Source: Sciurus carolinensis
Lineage: Eukaryota; Chordata; Mammalia; Rodentia; Sciuridae
NCBI RefSeq assembly: GCF_902686445.1
Contig: NC_062229.1
Coordinates: 1,166,001-1,230,000, forward strand
Direction of reading: 5' to 3'
Length of the DNA: 64,000 nucleotides
The notes under the pieces were generated by a model. That model worked only from the letters and a program-made list of their open reading frames with translations. It searched no databases and was not told the DNA's origin. The position numbers were made by a program, and so were the translations under genes. Shown piece after piece: positions 22,337-32,368 of this stretch; position 1 is the stretch's first letter; every line of letters starts with the position of its first letter.

Positions 22337-25300
22337 CACCTGTGTGGATGCTGCAAGCCTCGGCAGGTGTCTGCAGGTGGGTGTGTTGTGAGCTCAGCTT
22401 TGTGTGAGTGTGTGTGCCGTGTGCGTGCGGCCCGGCTCTGCAGCCTCCACGCCAGGCAATGCCTGGCCAGTGGCAGGACCTCCGGGGTCTGGCGACCTGA
22501 GCTGAGGGCTGCTGCATTGTCTGGGTGCAGAGAACGTGCTGAGCGGGCCACCGGGTGCACTGTCCACAGCCTGGGGTCCCCTAAGGATGCGCAGAGATGC
22601 AGGGAGGCCCTGTCTGCCAGCCAGCGCACAGTGGGCCGCAGCTGGCTGTGGGCAGATTCGGGGGTGCAGTGTGTGGGCCTGGGCTTTGGATGGCAGACCT
22701 GGGGTCTTAGCCTTTCCCTGGGGCCCCTGGGGAGCCCCCGGCAGGCCCTCTGGTCCCCCGGAAGAGCCCGTGGAGAGCCCCCTGGTCTTGCCCTCCTGCG
22801 GCCCTGGCTGTCTCAGCGGGGCTGAGTCCTGGGGAGCCCGGATGGCATCCTGCTGGCGCATGGTGGGGCCGCCAGCCGCCCTCCCTGGCCGCTCAGGGCC
22901 ACGCCTCCCGCAGTCTCTCCTGCAGCTGCGCAACTGGACGGCCTCGCTGCTCTGCTCCCCCAGCGACCTCCCCGCCAGCGGCTTCGGCAACCAGATCCCC
23001 CTGGTGGCCCGCGGGAACTGCACCTTCTACGAGAAGGTGCGGCTGGCCCAGAGCAGCGGGGCTCGCGGTCTGCTCATCGTCAGCAAGGAGAAGCTGGTAG
23101 GTCCTCTGGCCACCCTCAGGGAGCGCCGCACGGCCCGGCCCTCTGTCCCTGCCAGGCTCTGCTCCTGGACCCCGCGCGGCAGGGGGACGCTGCTGGGTGT
23201 CAGGTGTGAAGGCAGCAGGGTGCTGGCCAGGTGGCCACAGGCAAAGGAGCATAGTCCGCAGTCCACACTGCCGATGGGCTCTGAGTCCCGGGGGTCTGCA
23301 GGCCCTGCCGCCTACCAGGGCCCTTAGGGGAGCAGGGCCAGGGCCGTAAGCCTGGCCTTCCTGGCCCTGAGGGGAGGTGCCCCGTGCTCCGCAGGTTCCC
23401 CCCGGAGGCAACAAGACGCAGTATGAGGAGATCGGCATTCCCGTGGCCCTGCTCAGCCACAGAGACATGCTGGACATCTTCAGGGTGGGCCTGCCTGCTC
23501 TGTGCCCCTGGGGTCTGGGAGGGTGCTGGGCAGGGGCCGGGGCTGGCCGCTGGGTCAGGAGTGGTGGGCGCCTGCCTGGGCGGTGTTGAGCCCACCCCCG
23601 CCCTGCTCCCTGTGGCAGAGCTTCGGCCAAGCAGCGCGCGTGGCGCTGTACGCCCCCAGCGAGCCAGTGCTGGACTACAACATGGTCATCATCTTCATCA
23701 TGGCCGTGGGCACCGTCGCCGTCGGGGGCTACTGGGCCGGGAGCCGGGACGTGAAGAAGTGAGCGAGGGCGTGGGGCGTGGGCTGCAGCCCTGGTGGGAG
23801 GACGGGGTGGGCGTCGCTCAGCAGCCTGTCCGGAGCTCCCGCTCGAGCGGCGCCCAGGGCCCCAGGCTGTGATGGAGCAGGAGGGCCGAGCGTGGCCCGG
23901 GGGTGGGTCCACCCTGGTCTCCCTCTGGCTGCAGCTCCTGGGGCAGTTCTGCCCTCGCCAAGTCAAGGAGGGACCAGGGACTCGGGGTGTGTGGGCAGCC
24001 AGGAGCTTTTGTGTCCCTGCTCACCCGTGAGCTGGCCCTGGTGCTGTGGCCACTCGCCTGCGGGTAGCAGGTGGACTCAGCCGACCAGTGAGCCTGCGCC
24101 ACCTCAGCTGTCCAGCATGAGGGCCGGCCGCTGCGCCCCTGGACTCAGCTAGGCCAGCCCCACCCTGCCCGCCCCTGGCCTGACCCAGGTGCCCGGTGAC
24201 CTTGGGGTGTCTTCCCAGAAGGTCCATGAAGCACAAGCGGGACGATGGGCCCGAGAAGCAGGAGGACGAGGCGGTGGACGTGACGCCCGTCATGATCTGC
24301 GTGTTCGTGGTGCTGTGCTGCTGCATGCTGGTGCTGCTCTACCACCTCTACGACCAGCTGGGTGCGCCCCCCGCCCTGGGGCCGCGGGTGGGCTCGGCTC
24401 CCTGCCTTAGCGCCCCGCCCGCCCTGGGCCCCGCGGTGGGCTCGGCTCCCTGCCTCACCGCCCTGCCCCCACAGTCTACGCCATCATCGGGATTTTCTGC
24501 CTGGCCTCCTCCACCGGCCTCTACAGCTGCCTGGCGCCCTGCGTGCGCAGGCTGCCCTTCTGCAGGTGCAGGTGAGCCTGCCCGCAAGGAGGTCGGAAGT
24601 CAGAGGTCTGGCGCCGCTTCCTGGCCCCTGAAGCTCCAGGCTTTGCCTGCCCAAGGGCCAGGACCCCCTCCCTCCTGTGCCCCACCCGTCTGCAGTTCAG
24701 GGCATACAGCAGGTGCTCACTCAGCACTGGCCAGGGCTCACAGAGTAGGGCAGGGCTGAGAGGTGGCGCTGGTTCTCAGGTCCCTCTGTACCTGGACGGC
24801 CTTCCACTCGCATGCTGTCCAGCACGGGGCTGTCAGCAGAGCCCACCGGGGCCGGGGCAGTGGGGTCACAGCAGGGACAGGGCTTCCGTGCCCTAGGTGT
24901 CTGGCCGTGGGTGTCCAGGCTGCAGGTCACTGTGAGGGGCAGGGAGGCCCCGAGCTCAGCTGGCTGCCGGGGCCTCGGCCCGTGGGACACCTGCAGGCCA
25001 GTCCAGCCCTGCTCGGGGCACTCTGGTAGGCCGAGGGCCTGGAACCCAGGTCTGCCAGAGAGGGCCACTTTAGGCCAGGTGGGATGCGTGTGCGGAGGAC
25101 TGGCACTCAGGGCACTCTGAGGTCCACAGCGGGCAGCGCTGAGGGAGAGGGGCTGGGCAGGAGGGCCTCCGTGGCCCTTCCAGGCCCCGCTGCCCATGGG
25201 ACGCCTGTCTCAACCTGAGGGTGTGGAGCCTGGGGGGGGCCCAGCTGGGTGCTGACGGGCGCTCCCCCCCAGGGTCCCCGACAACAGCCTGCCCTACTTC

Positions 25301-28300
25301 CACAAGCGCCCGCAGGCCCGCATGCTGCTCCTGGCGCTCTTCTGCATCGCCGTCAGCGTGGTGTGGGGCGTCTTCCGCAACGAGGACCAGTACGTCCTTC
25401 CTCCCTGCAGGCCCTGGTGGGCGGGGCCGCCGCTGTCCTCAGGTGCTCTGGGATGGGCTCCTGCGGCCACCCCAGCGTGGAGCTGCTTCAGCCTCATTGT
25501 GAGCCCGCGGCTCCTGTGGCGCCCTGTCTGCCCGCATCCAGTTTCACCTGGGTTTGGCTGGGTGCCCAGCCCTGATGGAATCTGGATAGAGATGCCCTGA
25601 ACCCTCTGGCCCCAGGCACCCCTGTCCTGCCTGGCCTCTGCGGCTCTCTCAGGCGGGGACTGGGAGGCACTGGCCCAGGGCCACCCTCTGTCCCCATCCC
25701 CATCGTAGTGCTGTGCCTGCACTGGGGGCTCAGTGGCCCTGCACATGGGCTCTGCCTGAGTGGCCTGCCTGGGTGTCCCCTCCCGCACCTCCCACACACT
25801 CCCGGGCTGTGGGATGCCCTTACTGTGGCCCAGGGACAGCCGCCTGTCCCCGCCTGCTCCCACCACTGTGGCTGGCACCGCCTGGCGTGTCCCTGAGCCT
25901 TTCCTGAGCAGCCAGGTGCTCCTGGCCGCAGTGCCACTTGGCGCCATGACAGACTGCACTGGCAGAGGGGAGGTGAAAATGTTTTCAGTCCTTTGTCCAC
26001 AAAGACTGGAGCTTGTGTGGTTGGAGCCAAGCTGGGAAGCCGGCCACTGCACAGAGTGGACCTTCCCTGTCCCCCGAGTGCCCAGGTGCAGCCGTGGCTG
26101 TCCCAGGCTGCCTCTGAGGGGACGCATTCACCTGCTGCTTGGGCTAAGGATGCTTTGGGGTGGCCTGCTGTGCGGGCAGCTGGGAGCCTGCGGTGGGGGG
26201 GAGCCTGAGGTTGGGGCAGGGGGCCCCGGAGGCCTCTGGGAGGCACTCTCTCTGTTGCGCCCCTTGGCACCTGACTGCACGCCCTGCCCCCAAGGCCAGT
26301 CCCCAGGGGGTGCTGTGTGGAGACTGGCTGGGCACAGGGGCCTCTCACGAATGACACCTAGCGCAGGGCTGTCCCCGCTGACCCTGGGGGGCCTGCAGGA
26401 GGGTAGACGGTGGAGGGTAGACGGAGGGGTCAGCCGGCGCCTTCTTCCAGGTGGGCTTGGGTCCTGCAGGACGCCCTGGGCGTGGCCTTCTGCCTCTACA
26501 TGCTGAAGACCATCCGCCTCCCCACCTTCAAGGTGAGGCACGGGGCGGGCCACCGCTCGAGTAGCCCGGCCTTGGGGACTCGCGGAGAACTGTCACTCCC
26601 CAGGCCCATGGGGCCCGGACTCGGTTTCAGGGCTCCTCCAGCCCCGTCCACCCTGCCGAGGCCTGGCCACGGCCCTTCCTTGCCCCGCTGTGCAGGCTGC
26701 GTCCCTGTTGGGCATGAGCACGCGGGGACGGCAGCCTGAGCCGGCGGCCGTGGCGTCCTGCCTGCAGGCCTGCACGCTGCTGCTGCTGGTGCTGTTCATC
26801 TACGACGTCTTCTTCGTCTTCGTGACGCCCTTCCTGACCAGGGTAGGTGCCCGCTGCCCTCCCGCGCCCTCTCCCTTCTCCCCCACTCTGACCCGACCCG
26901 TCCTGTGCAGAGTGGGAACAGCATCATGGTGGAGGTGGCCACCGGGCCCTCGGACTCAGCCACTCGGGAGAAGGTACGTCCCCTGGCCACGTGGGCTTCG
27001 GGGCCCTGGGCCAAGGTGTTGAGCAGGGTGGTGGGGCCTGAGTGTGCCGGGTGCCAGGCTGGAGAGGGTGCCTCTGCTTCCTCGCAGCTGCCCATGGTCC
27101 TCAAGGTGCCCAGGCTGAGCGCCTCTCCGCTGGCCCTGTGTGACCGCCCCTTCTCCCTCCTGGGCTTTGGAGACATCCTGGTGCCAGGTATTGAGGCTGG
27201 GCTGGCCCTCCCTGCGGCGGGGACCCTGGGCCCAGCCCCGGCCCTCAGGGCCGCCCTGGAGCAGTGGGTTGGAGCCTGCAGGGCGGCCACCAGGGTTGGT
27301 GAGGCCTGGCACGTGGCCCCGGGCCGCCAGCTGCTGCAGGGAGCCGGGGCGGGTCCTCGCCACCCCCCGCTGGGCCCCCTGCCATCCATTCGCCCACCGA
27401 GGGGGTGGCAGAGGCCTCGAGGGGCCATGCCAGGCTGCTGCTGGGCCTGGTGTGCAGCCTGGGCGGCTGCCGAGGCACATGCCAGGCCCAGGCCCTGCGG
27501 GCACCGCACGGTCCCAGTGTCGCCACACGTGGCCGGTCCCCAGGACGGGAGCAGCGGCGCGGCCCTGGGTGAGCGCGGCGTCCCCGCAGGGCTGCTGGTG
27601 GCCTACTGCCACAGGTTCGGCCTGCAGGCACAGTCCTCGCGGATCTACTTCGTGGCCTGCACCGTGGGTAGGCACCGCTGCGGCCTGGGCCCGTGGTCTC
27701 CTCGGCTGGCTCCCCGCCCCGTGCCGTCCCTGAGCCTCCCGCGGGCGCCTGTGCTTGAGCAGAGTGGTTTGCCAGGCCTGGCGCAGCTTGTGCCGCTGGG
27801 GAGGGAAGCACCGTGCAGGCCGGCTCTCCCTGCTGCCCCCTCGGGCCCCGGCTTGGTGCCCTCGCGGCCTGGCCCTCCCGGTCCTGCCCGGCCCAGCGCG
27901 TCCCCAGGGAGAGGCGGGAAGGGCCGGCCAGGCCGGTGACGCTCCCGTCCCCGCAGCCTACGGCGTCGGCCTGCTGGTGACATTCGTGGCGCTGGCGCTC
28001 ATGCAGCGTGGCCAGCCTGCCCTCCTCTACCTGGTGCCCTGCACGCTGGTGACGAGCTTCCTGGTGGCGCTGTGGCGTCGCGAGCTGGGTGCCTTCTGGA
28101 CGGGCAGCGGCTTTGCGGTGAATACCAGTTTGCTCTGACTCTGGGAGAGTCGTAGCCCAAACGCCCTCACGGGGTTAAAGTTGAGTACGACCCTCCCGCT
28201 CCACCCGCTCCCTGTGGGGTCCCTGCTCTGGAGGCGCCCTGGGTGTGGCTGTGGGACGAGCGCCGCTCCTGTGGCCGCTCCTGGTGCTTCCTGAACAGTG

Positions 28301-29135
28301 AGGCCCGTTCCATGGACCCTGGGCTCCCGCCGCTTCTGCCATCGGGGACGGGGCACCAGGTGTGGGGCGTCTCCCTTGGGCAGCTCCCTGCCCGTGGAGC
28401 TGCCTGCGTGGGCGTGCCTGCCGGGCTGCCCTGCGGTGCCTGCGGCCAGCCTGGAGCCTGCTGACCCTCTCCCAGCGCCACAGCCTGAGCTGTGCCTGCC
28501 ACCCCGGGGGGCCACCCCGCTGTTGGCCTCGAAGCCTCAGGAGAGCGGGGTCGGGCCAGGCCTAGGGCGAGGCTGCGCCGTGGTCGCCAGCGGCCTTTGA
28601 AAGCAGCGACTTGCCCTCCGCCCCAGGATCCGGGCTCTTCCCTGCAGCCCCCTGTGCTGCTGGTGGGACTGTGGCCTGTGGTCCCAGCACCCTGCCCTTT
28701 CCTGAGGGCCTGCTCTCCAACCTGGGTCTGGACCTTTAGGGATGGCCACTCTCCTGACCCTCTGCATTACCCAGTGACCCAAGGGCCCCAGGGTTTTGCT
28801 GCCCCTGCCATGGGTCTGCTCTGGGTGCCTGTCCCTCATCCAGGACCTCTCCCCTGCAGAAAGACCTACCTCAGACCCAGTGGGCGCCAGCTCCCGCTGA
28901 CAGTCCACAGCCTCCAAAGGACTCGGACGCCCCGCTGTCCCCGCAGCCTGCAAGCCAAGAACCAGTCAGGTCCACAGTGCCCCCTGAGCAGCCCCAGGAA
29001 CCATCCACACCTGAAGCGACGGAGGCCTCAGCCCCTGCCCAGGAGCCCAGGACCCTGAGCAGCAGCACCCTGGAGTCCGAGGGCCAGACCCAGGCCCAGC
29101 CCAGCCCCGCAGCCCAGCCGGGGACCTCGGCCTAG
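17242..29135 (+). CDS. SPPL2B: SPPL2B, signal peptide peptidase-like 2B (complete, 15 coding exons)
   Basis: A GxGD intramembrane aspartyl protease that cleaves type II membrane stubs such as those of TNF and BRI2 in endosomes, lysosomes and the plasma membrane. Fifteen in-phase GT-AG exons total 1782 bp and give 593 aa. Residues 1-19 are a signal peptide. Residues about 20-165 form a luminal PA-like domain with N-glycosylation sequons at N66 (NWT), N94 (NCT) and N126 (NKT). Nine hydrophobic segments follow to about residue 500. Catalytic motifs are YD (D356, exon 10), GFGD (D418, exon 12) and PAL (469-471, exon 14). Residues 503-593 are a Pro/Ser/Gln-rich cytosolic tail. The ATG follows a CpG promoter shared with LSM7; an AATAAA lies 460 bp after the stop. 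The TMKHKRDDGPEKQEDE-type loop is highly conserved with the human protein as I remember it. SPPL2A/C are less likely given synteny and tail. Confidence 0.97.
18300..20900. other. SPPL2B intron 1, central part
   Basis: Within the 4.4-kb first intron (17299-21695). I see no exon, SINE or tandem array in this stretch. Open frames on both strands here look random. Confidence 0.4.
21170..21276 (-). mobile_element. ID-type SINE in SPPL2B intron 1
   Basis: Reverse element: 'tttagttgtccttggaccttt', 'tatacgtggtgctgagtgtc', 'taaccactgagctccaaccc'. It is opposite to the gene. Confidence 0.8.
21424..21533 (+). mobile_element. ID-type SINE with (TG)n tail
   Basis: 'ttactcaatggttagtgcttgcc' to 'gtttctatccccacactac', then AAAAAA and a (GT)16-like run at 21497-21528. 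The microsatellite probably grew from the SINE tail. Confidence 0.65.
21696..21815 (+). CDS. SPPL2B: SPPL2B exon 2 (start of luminal domain)
   Basis: A 120-bp phase-0 exon between TTCCACAG and GCC|GTGAGT. It encodes residues 20-59, VACEYGMVHVLSESG through WAHLPQDLGKA. Confidence 0.96.
22290..22334. repeat. (TG)n microsatellite with CG ending
   Basis: About 20 TG units ending in GCGCGCGC in SPPL2B intron 2. Alternating purine-pyrimidine with CG steps is a classical Z-DNA-prone sequence. Confidence 0.9.
22914..23096 (+). CDS. SPPL2B: SPPL2B exon 3 (PA-like luminal domain)
   Basis: Residues 60-120 between CCCGCAG and CTG|GTAGGT. Contains sequons N66-W-T and N94-C-T, plus IPLVARGNCTFYEKVRLAQ, the core of the PA (protease-associated) fold. 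Confidence 0.96.
23395..23484 (+). CDS. SPPL2B: SPPL2B exon 4
   Basis: Residues 121-150, VPPGGNKTQYEEIGIPVALL to MLDIFR, with sequon N126-K-T. The donor is AGG|GTGGGC, a G-rich but valid site. Confidence 0.95.
23619..23758 (+). CDS. SPPL2B: SPPL2B exon 5 (first transmembrane segment)
   Basis: Encodes SFGQAARVALYAPSEP, then the first membrane span NMVIIFIMAVGTVAVGGYWA, ending in SRDVK plus two bases. The donor is AA|GTGAGC, so the apparent TGA after AAG is intronic. Confidence 0.96.
24219..24361 (+). CDS. SPPL2B: SPPL2B exon 6 (acidic/basic loop, TM2)
   Basis: Residues 197-244: the charged loop RSMKHKRDDGPEKQEDEAVD, then span VTPVMICVFVVLCCCMLVLL. The donor is CTGG|GTGCGC, entering a 113-bp intron. 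Confidence 0.96.
24365..24460. repeat. two-copy tandem duplication filling SPPL2B intron 6
   Basis: GTGGGCTCGGCTCCCTGCCT recurs with a 48-bp period (GGCTCGG at 24391 and 24439), preceded in both copies by CGCCC and CCGCCCTGGG. Nearly the whole 113-bp intron consists of this duplication. Confidence 0.85.
24475..24571 (+). CDS. SPPL2B: SPPL2B exon 7 (TM3)
   Basis: Encodes VYAIIGIFCLASSTGLYSC through RRLPFCRC, phase 1 in and phase 2 out (AG|GTGAGC). A hydrophobic span followed by a basic loop. Confidence 0.95.
25273..25389 (+). CDS. SPPL2B: SPPL2B exon 8 (TM4)
   Basis: Encodes VPDNSLPYFHKRPQAR, then span MLLLALFCIAVSVVWGVF and RNEDQ. The donor is CA|GTACGT. Followed by a 1061-bp intron in which I recognise no repeat. 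Confidence 0.95.
26451..26532 (+). CDS. SPPL2B: SPPL2B exon 9 (TM5)
   Basis: Residues 316-343, WAWVLQDALGVAFCLYMLKT to PTFK, between CTTCCAG and AAG|GTGAGG. Confidence 0.96.
26768..26842 (+). CDS. SPPL2B: SPPL2B exon 10 (YD catalytic motif)
   Basis: Residues 344-368 include LLLLVLFIYDVFFVFVTPF. D356 in the YD motif is the first catalytic aspartate. The donor is AGG|GTAGGT. Confidence 0.97.
26911..26973 (+). CDS. SPPL2B: SPPL2B exon 11
   Basis: A short 63-bp exon for SGNSIMVEVATGPSDSATRE K, the conserved loop between the two catalytic membrane spans. Only 68 bp of intron separate it from exon 10. Confidence 0.95.
27088..27187 (+). CDS. SPPL2B: SPPL2B exon 12 (GxGD catalytic motif)
   Basis: Encodes LPMVLKVPRL to RPFSLLGFGDILVP. 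D418 of GFGD is the second catalytic aspartate. The donor is CCAG|GTATTG, a weaker site than its neighbours. Confidence 0.97.
27590..27667 (+). CDS. SPPL2B: SPPL2B exon 13
   Basis: Residues 423-448, GLLVAYCHRFGLQAQSSR to YFVACTV, in phase between CCCCGCAG and GTGG|GTAGGC. Confidence 0.95.
27957..28117 (+). CDS. SPPL2B: SPPL2B exon 14 (PAL motif)
   Basis: Encodes AYGVGLLVTFVALALMQRG, then QPALLYLVPCTLV (PAL 469-471, part of the active-site cleft) and the last span, ending SGFA. The donor is GCG|GTGAAT. Reading through gives six residues, VNTSLL, and a stop. Confidence 0.96.
28860..29135 (+). CDS. SPPL2B: SPPL2B exon 15 (cytosolic tail and stop)
   Basis: The last 91 residues, KDLPQTQWAPAPADS... 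to QPGTSA, then TAG at 29133-29135. Proline-, serine- and glutamine-rich, low-complexity, and the least conserved part of the protein. Confidence 0.94.
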   Translation, partial: KDLPQTQWAPAPADSPQPPKDSDAPLSPQPASQEPVRSTVPPEQPQEPSTPEATEASAPAQEPRTLSSSTLESEGQTQAQPSPAAQPGTSA

Positions 29136-29620
29136 GAGCAGAGGCAAGGACTCCTGGGCCCTGCAGCATCCACACCTTGCCCAGATGCTGGGGCTGCCCT
29201 GCGCCCGTCCTGGACGAGACCTGCGCCCGGGCCCCTCCCCCACCATGGTGCTCAGACCCCTCGAGGTCCCCTGGGCCCCGCCTGCTCCGCCCGCAGCTGC
29301 ACCCTGCGCCCGCCTGCTCCGCCCGCTTGGCCGCCCCACCAGCCGTCTTCCGCGTGGTCCTGCTCTTGGTCCTGGGGGTGCTTGCTCCCTGCCAAGGCCC
29401 ACCCTGTTTGGTGCTCCTCCCTGCTGCCCGCTGGGGCTCTTTCCTGTAGGACATCTGCTCTGAGGGGTCCCGAGACCCCTGGACCAGATGCCAAGAAGCC
29501 GTGGCCCCGGGCCTGGAAGCAGCCCCATCCCTGGGGCTGGAGCCGAGGCCTGAGGTCGGGGGCCTGCGGGGAGGGTCCCGCACTCCCACGCGGTAATAAA
29601 GGCGGCTCTTCCGGAGCTCG
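29136..29620 (+). other. SPPL2B: SPPL2B 3' UTR
   Basis: GC-rich untranslated sequence from the stop to about 20 bases past the AATAAA at 29595. The right limit is estimated. Confidence 0.75.
29595..29600 (+). terminator. SPPL2B: SPPL2B polyadenylation signal AATAAA
   Basis: Canonical hexamer in 'gcggtaataaaggcgg', followed by GT-rich 'cggcggtgtcagcgggtgg', as expected of a downstream element. Confidence 0.85.
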
Positions 29621-30266
29621 GCGGTGTCAGCGGGTGGCATGGGGTCTGTGCCCCAGTGGAGCAGGGTGGGCGCTGGGCAGCCTGCTGGGCAAGCCCGGGC
29701 CCTGAGCTGGGGAGGCGCCCGTTTCCTCCCCACCTGCGTCGTGGGGCATCTCGGCTCCGCTTCTGGCCCTGGGAGGGCGCACCCCCGCGTGGACCTCTGG
29801 AAGGTGCGAGGACGTCCTGGAACTGGCCTCCTGGCCTCTACCTCACCGACCAACGGAGGCCCGAGCTGGAGCCGCCAGGGTGCGGTCCGTGCCCTAGTGT
29901 CCCCCTGCACGTCCCGCTTCGGGGCGGCGGGATGGTCCTGCAGGCTGCGGACACCACCTCTGCCTCCAGGGAGAGAGGACGGTCTTCTTTCTTCCCCGGA
30001 GGAAAAGGCCAGCGTCTCTCTTACCCTTTCTGTCCTAAAAAGAGTGGGGTGAGTTATGGACATGGAGCTGGACCTTCCCCGTGGACGCTGAGCACCAGGC
30101 ACAGGACCTGCAGGTCGGGCAACCTGCTTCTGCCGCTCAGACTGCACCAAGCCCCTGGCCTGGGTGTTCTCAGGTGGAGGACCTCGGAGGGGCCCAGGGG
30201 CCGGCCTGGGGCTCCACTGTGGCCTGGCCTCTGTTGGACCTGAGGATTAAAGTCCCTTTTGATACG

Positions 30267-30293
30267 CTCCTGTCCTCCGCTGAGCATGCAGCC
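30267..30293. repeat. 27-bp word, copy 1
   Basis: Begins CTCCTGTCCTCCGC and ends TGAGCATGCAGCC. The identical 27 bases recur at 31389-31415, with unrelated flanks. Confidence 0.85.
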
Positions 30294-30947
30294 TGAGCGC
30301 CGGTGGACGGGGCCCGGCACCAGGCCGGGGATGCAGGAGCCTCGGGTCCCCGCTGTCCCTGCTCTGCTGTGGCTCAGGCTCGCAGGACCTGAGGCGTTTC
30401 CAGGAAATGGCCCTCGGACCCGGCACGCAAGGCCTTGTCGGCTTCAGGACAAGGAGACCTGGGCAGAGCAGCGGTCCTCCGACCCTCGCCCGGGGCCGGC
30501 GCTGCAGAGGGTTGGGCAGGCGCGGAGACCCTCGTCCTGGGGACCCAGGGCGGTGTGGCTGCCGGTGTGACCTGTGCTGTGCAGTGGCTGGGTGGTGCCT
30601 GTGTCCTGCGCGGTGGCCATTCCTGCCTCTGAGAAGGGCGTCCAGCCCGTCCCCTATCCTGCAGGCGCAGCAGCTGAGGGCCTGGGTCAGGGTCTGCGCT
30701 GCTCTGCAGCTGGTGGTGGCTGGCGAATTGGTGACGCGCCTGGCGCGGAGACCAGCGGGGACCAGCGAGGCGGGTGCCCGGAGCCCTGGCACTGCGGTGG
30801 GGGGGCGGGCAGGCGGGGCCGGGAGCGGTAGAGCCCGCAGGAGGGACAGCTGCCCGTCCTCCGTTCACCGGAGGCTCCCTCCCCACGGCCACTGTCCATC
30901 ACCCTCTTTCCTCCATCCACCCTCCTGTCCCTGTTTCCCTGCACACC

Positions 30948-31045
30948 ACCAGCCTTTATTGAGCGCCTGCTGTGTGCCAGAGGCACCACTGGGGACAGGG
31001 ATGCGTTGCCTGCAAGTCCCAGACCCACTCCCGCCCCAGGTGGCT
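30948..31045 (+). repeat. L2-type LINE fragment
   Basis: 'cctttattgagcgcctgctg', 'tgtgccagaggcaccactgg' and 'ggacagggatg' follow the L2 3' end consensus (tttattgagcacctactgtg). Confidence 0.6.
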
Positions 31046-31388
31046 CAGCCTGATGAGGGACAGGGTGTCGGTCGGCTCAGGGGACTCGGAGTCACGGGAG
31101 GGCCCAGCTCTGTCTCGGGGGCAGCATCAGGAGCAGAGGCCTGGAGGAGGCGACTGAGTGAGCCTGAGGGACCCACAGGACTTGTCCCAGTCCTGGGTCC
31201 CAGCCCCAGAGGGTGGCGGTCACCAGGCACAGGCGGGATCACCCAGCAGGAGGCCGGGGGGGCGTTCTGGAGACAGGCAGCTCAGGAGGACCCCACTGGG
31301 AGCCCTGGTGGCCTCCCCAGAGCGGGGTGGCCGTGGCTCTGGGGGATGCAGCTGCTCCTGACAGCGTCGTCCTGGGCACCCGGCCAAA

Positions 31389-31415
31389 CTCCTGTCCTCC
31401 GCTGAGCATGCAGCC
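31389..31415. repeat. 27-bp word, copy 2
   Basis: Identical to 30267-30293. The two copies lie 1122 bp apart in direct orientation. Confidence 0.85.
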
Positions 31416-31892
31416 CGCATCCAAGAAGCCAGGGCCAGAGCCAGGGTGCGGCGCCCGTCCAGTGGCGGGGAAGGGGGCTGGAGGGGACTCCCCCCAGGCG
31501 ACCTGCTGGATGACACTGGCTTGCAGCCCTTCCCGAGAGTCACCTGTAAGTCACAGGCGCACGTGAAACAATCCGCAGGTAGCTCTGAGCAGATCCCAGG
31601 GCATCGGGGGTCACAGGGTATGCCCGACAGCATAGCTCAGCCACCTGGGGACCAAGCAGAGGCAGGTCTGGGTGGCCCGGTGACTGTGGCACTGTGCCAA
31701 AGCTGTGGCCAGTCTGATCCTGAAGGAAGCACCAGGCAAACCCCGATTCAGGGACACATGCCAGACTCTTGGTCAGCCTTCCACACTCTGCAGGAGCGTG
31801 CGAGGTGGTGACAGCCCAGAGAGTGCCAGGGGACAAGCACTGATGTCACGTGGGGTCCCAATGGGGTCCCAGGCAAGGGAATACTCAGGGAA

Positions 31893-32088
31893 ACTGGGCA
31901 TATGCGAGTCACACCTGCCATCCCCGCTGCTTGGGAGGCTGAGGCCTGAGGATCACAGTGAGGCCAGCCTCAACAACTTGAGACCCTAAGCAACTTAGTG
32001 GGACCCCCATCTCCAAATAAAAGTAAAAAGGACTGGGGATATGGCTCAGGGGTAAAGTGCCCCTGGGTTCAACCCCCAGTAGCCACCT
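31893..32088 (+). mobile_element. full-length B1-dID SINE
   Basis: 'gggaggctgaggcctgagga' (B1 half), 'ctccaaataaaagtaaaaag' linker, then 'gactggggatatggctcagg' and 'tgggttcaacccccagtagc' (ID half). Confidence 0.88.
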
Positions 32089-32129
32089 GCCAAAAGATGA
32101 ACGTTAACTGATAGCAATGTATTCATTGT

Positions 32130-32232
32130 AACAAAGGCAGATACAAAAGCTCTTGTGTGGTTTAGGGGAATTGTGTACTATCTTCACAACTTTTGTGTCA
32201 ATCCAAAATAAAATGTTTATTTAAAAAAATTG
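32130..32232 (+). repeat. LINE-1-like 3' end fragment
   Basis: 'cttcacaacttttgtgtcaa', 'tccaaaataaaatgtttatt' and 'taaaaaaatt' resemble the 3' terminus of old mammalian L1 copies. It is sandwiched between two SINEs. Confidence 0.45.
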
Positions 32233-32368
32233 TTGCCAGGTGTGATAGTACACAGCTGTGCTCCCAGTGACTGGGGAGGCTGAGGCAGGAGGACTGCAAG
32301 TTGAGGCCAGCCTCAGCAACTTGGTGCAACCTCGAGTATTCCTGGGCTTAATGCCCAGTACCAGGAGA
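32233..32368 (+). mobile_element. B1-dID SINE with internal deletion
   Basis: The B1 half ('ggggaggctgaggcaggagg', 'ccagcctcagcaacttgg') passes directly into 'attcctgggcttaatgccca', so the linker and first part of the ID half are missing. Confidence 0.8.

Noticed and set aside
23759..23762. In-frame TGA after SPPL2B GACGTGAAGAAG (premature stop)
   Set aside because: The splice donor is AA|GTGAGC two bases earlier, and the next exon restores KRSMKHKRDD in frame.
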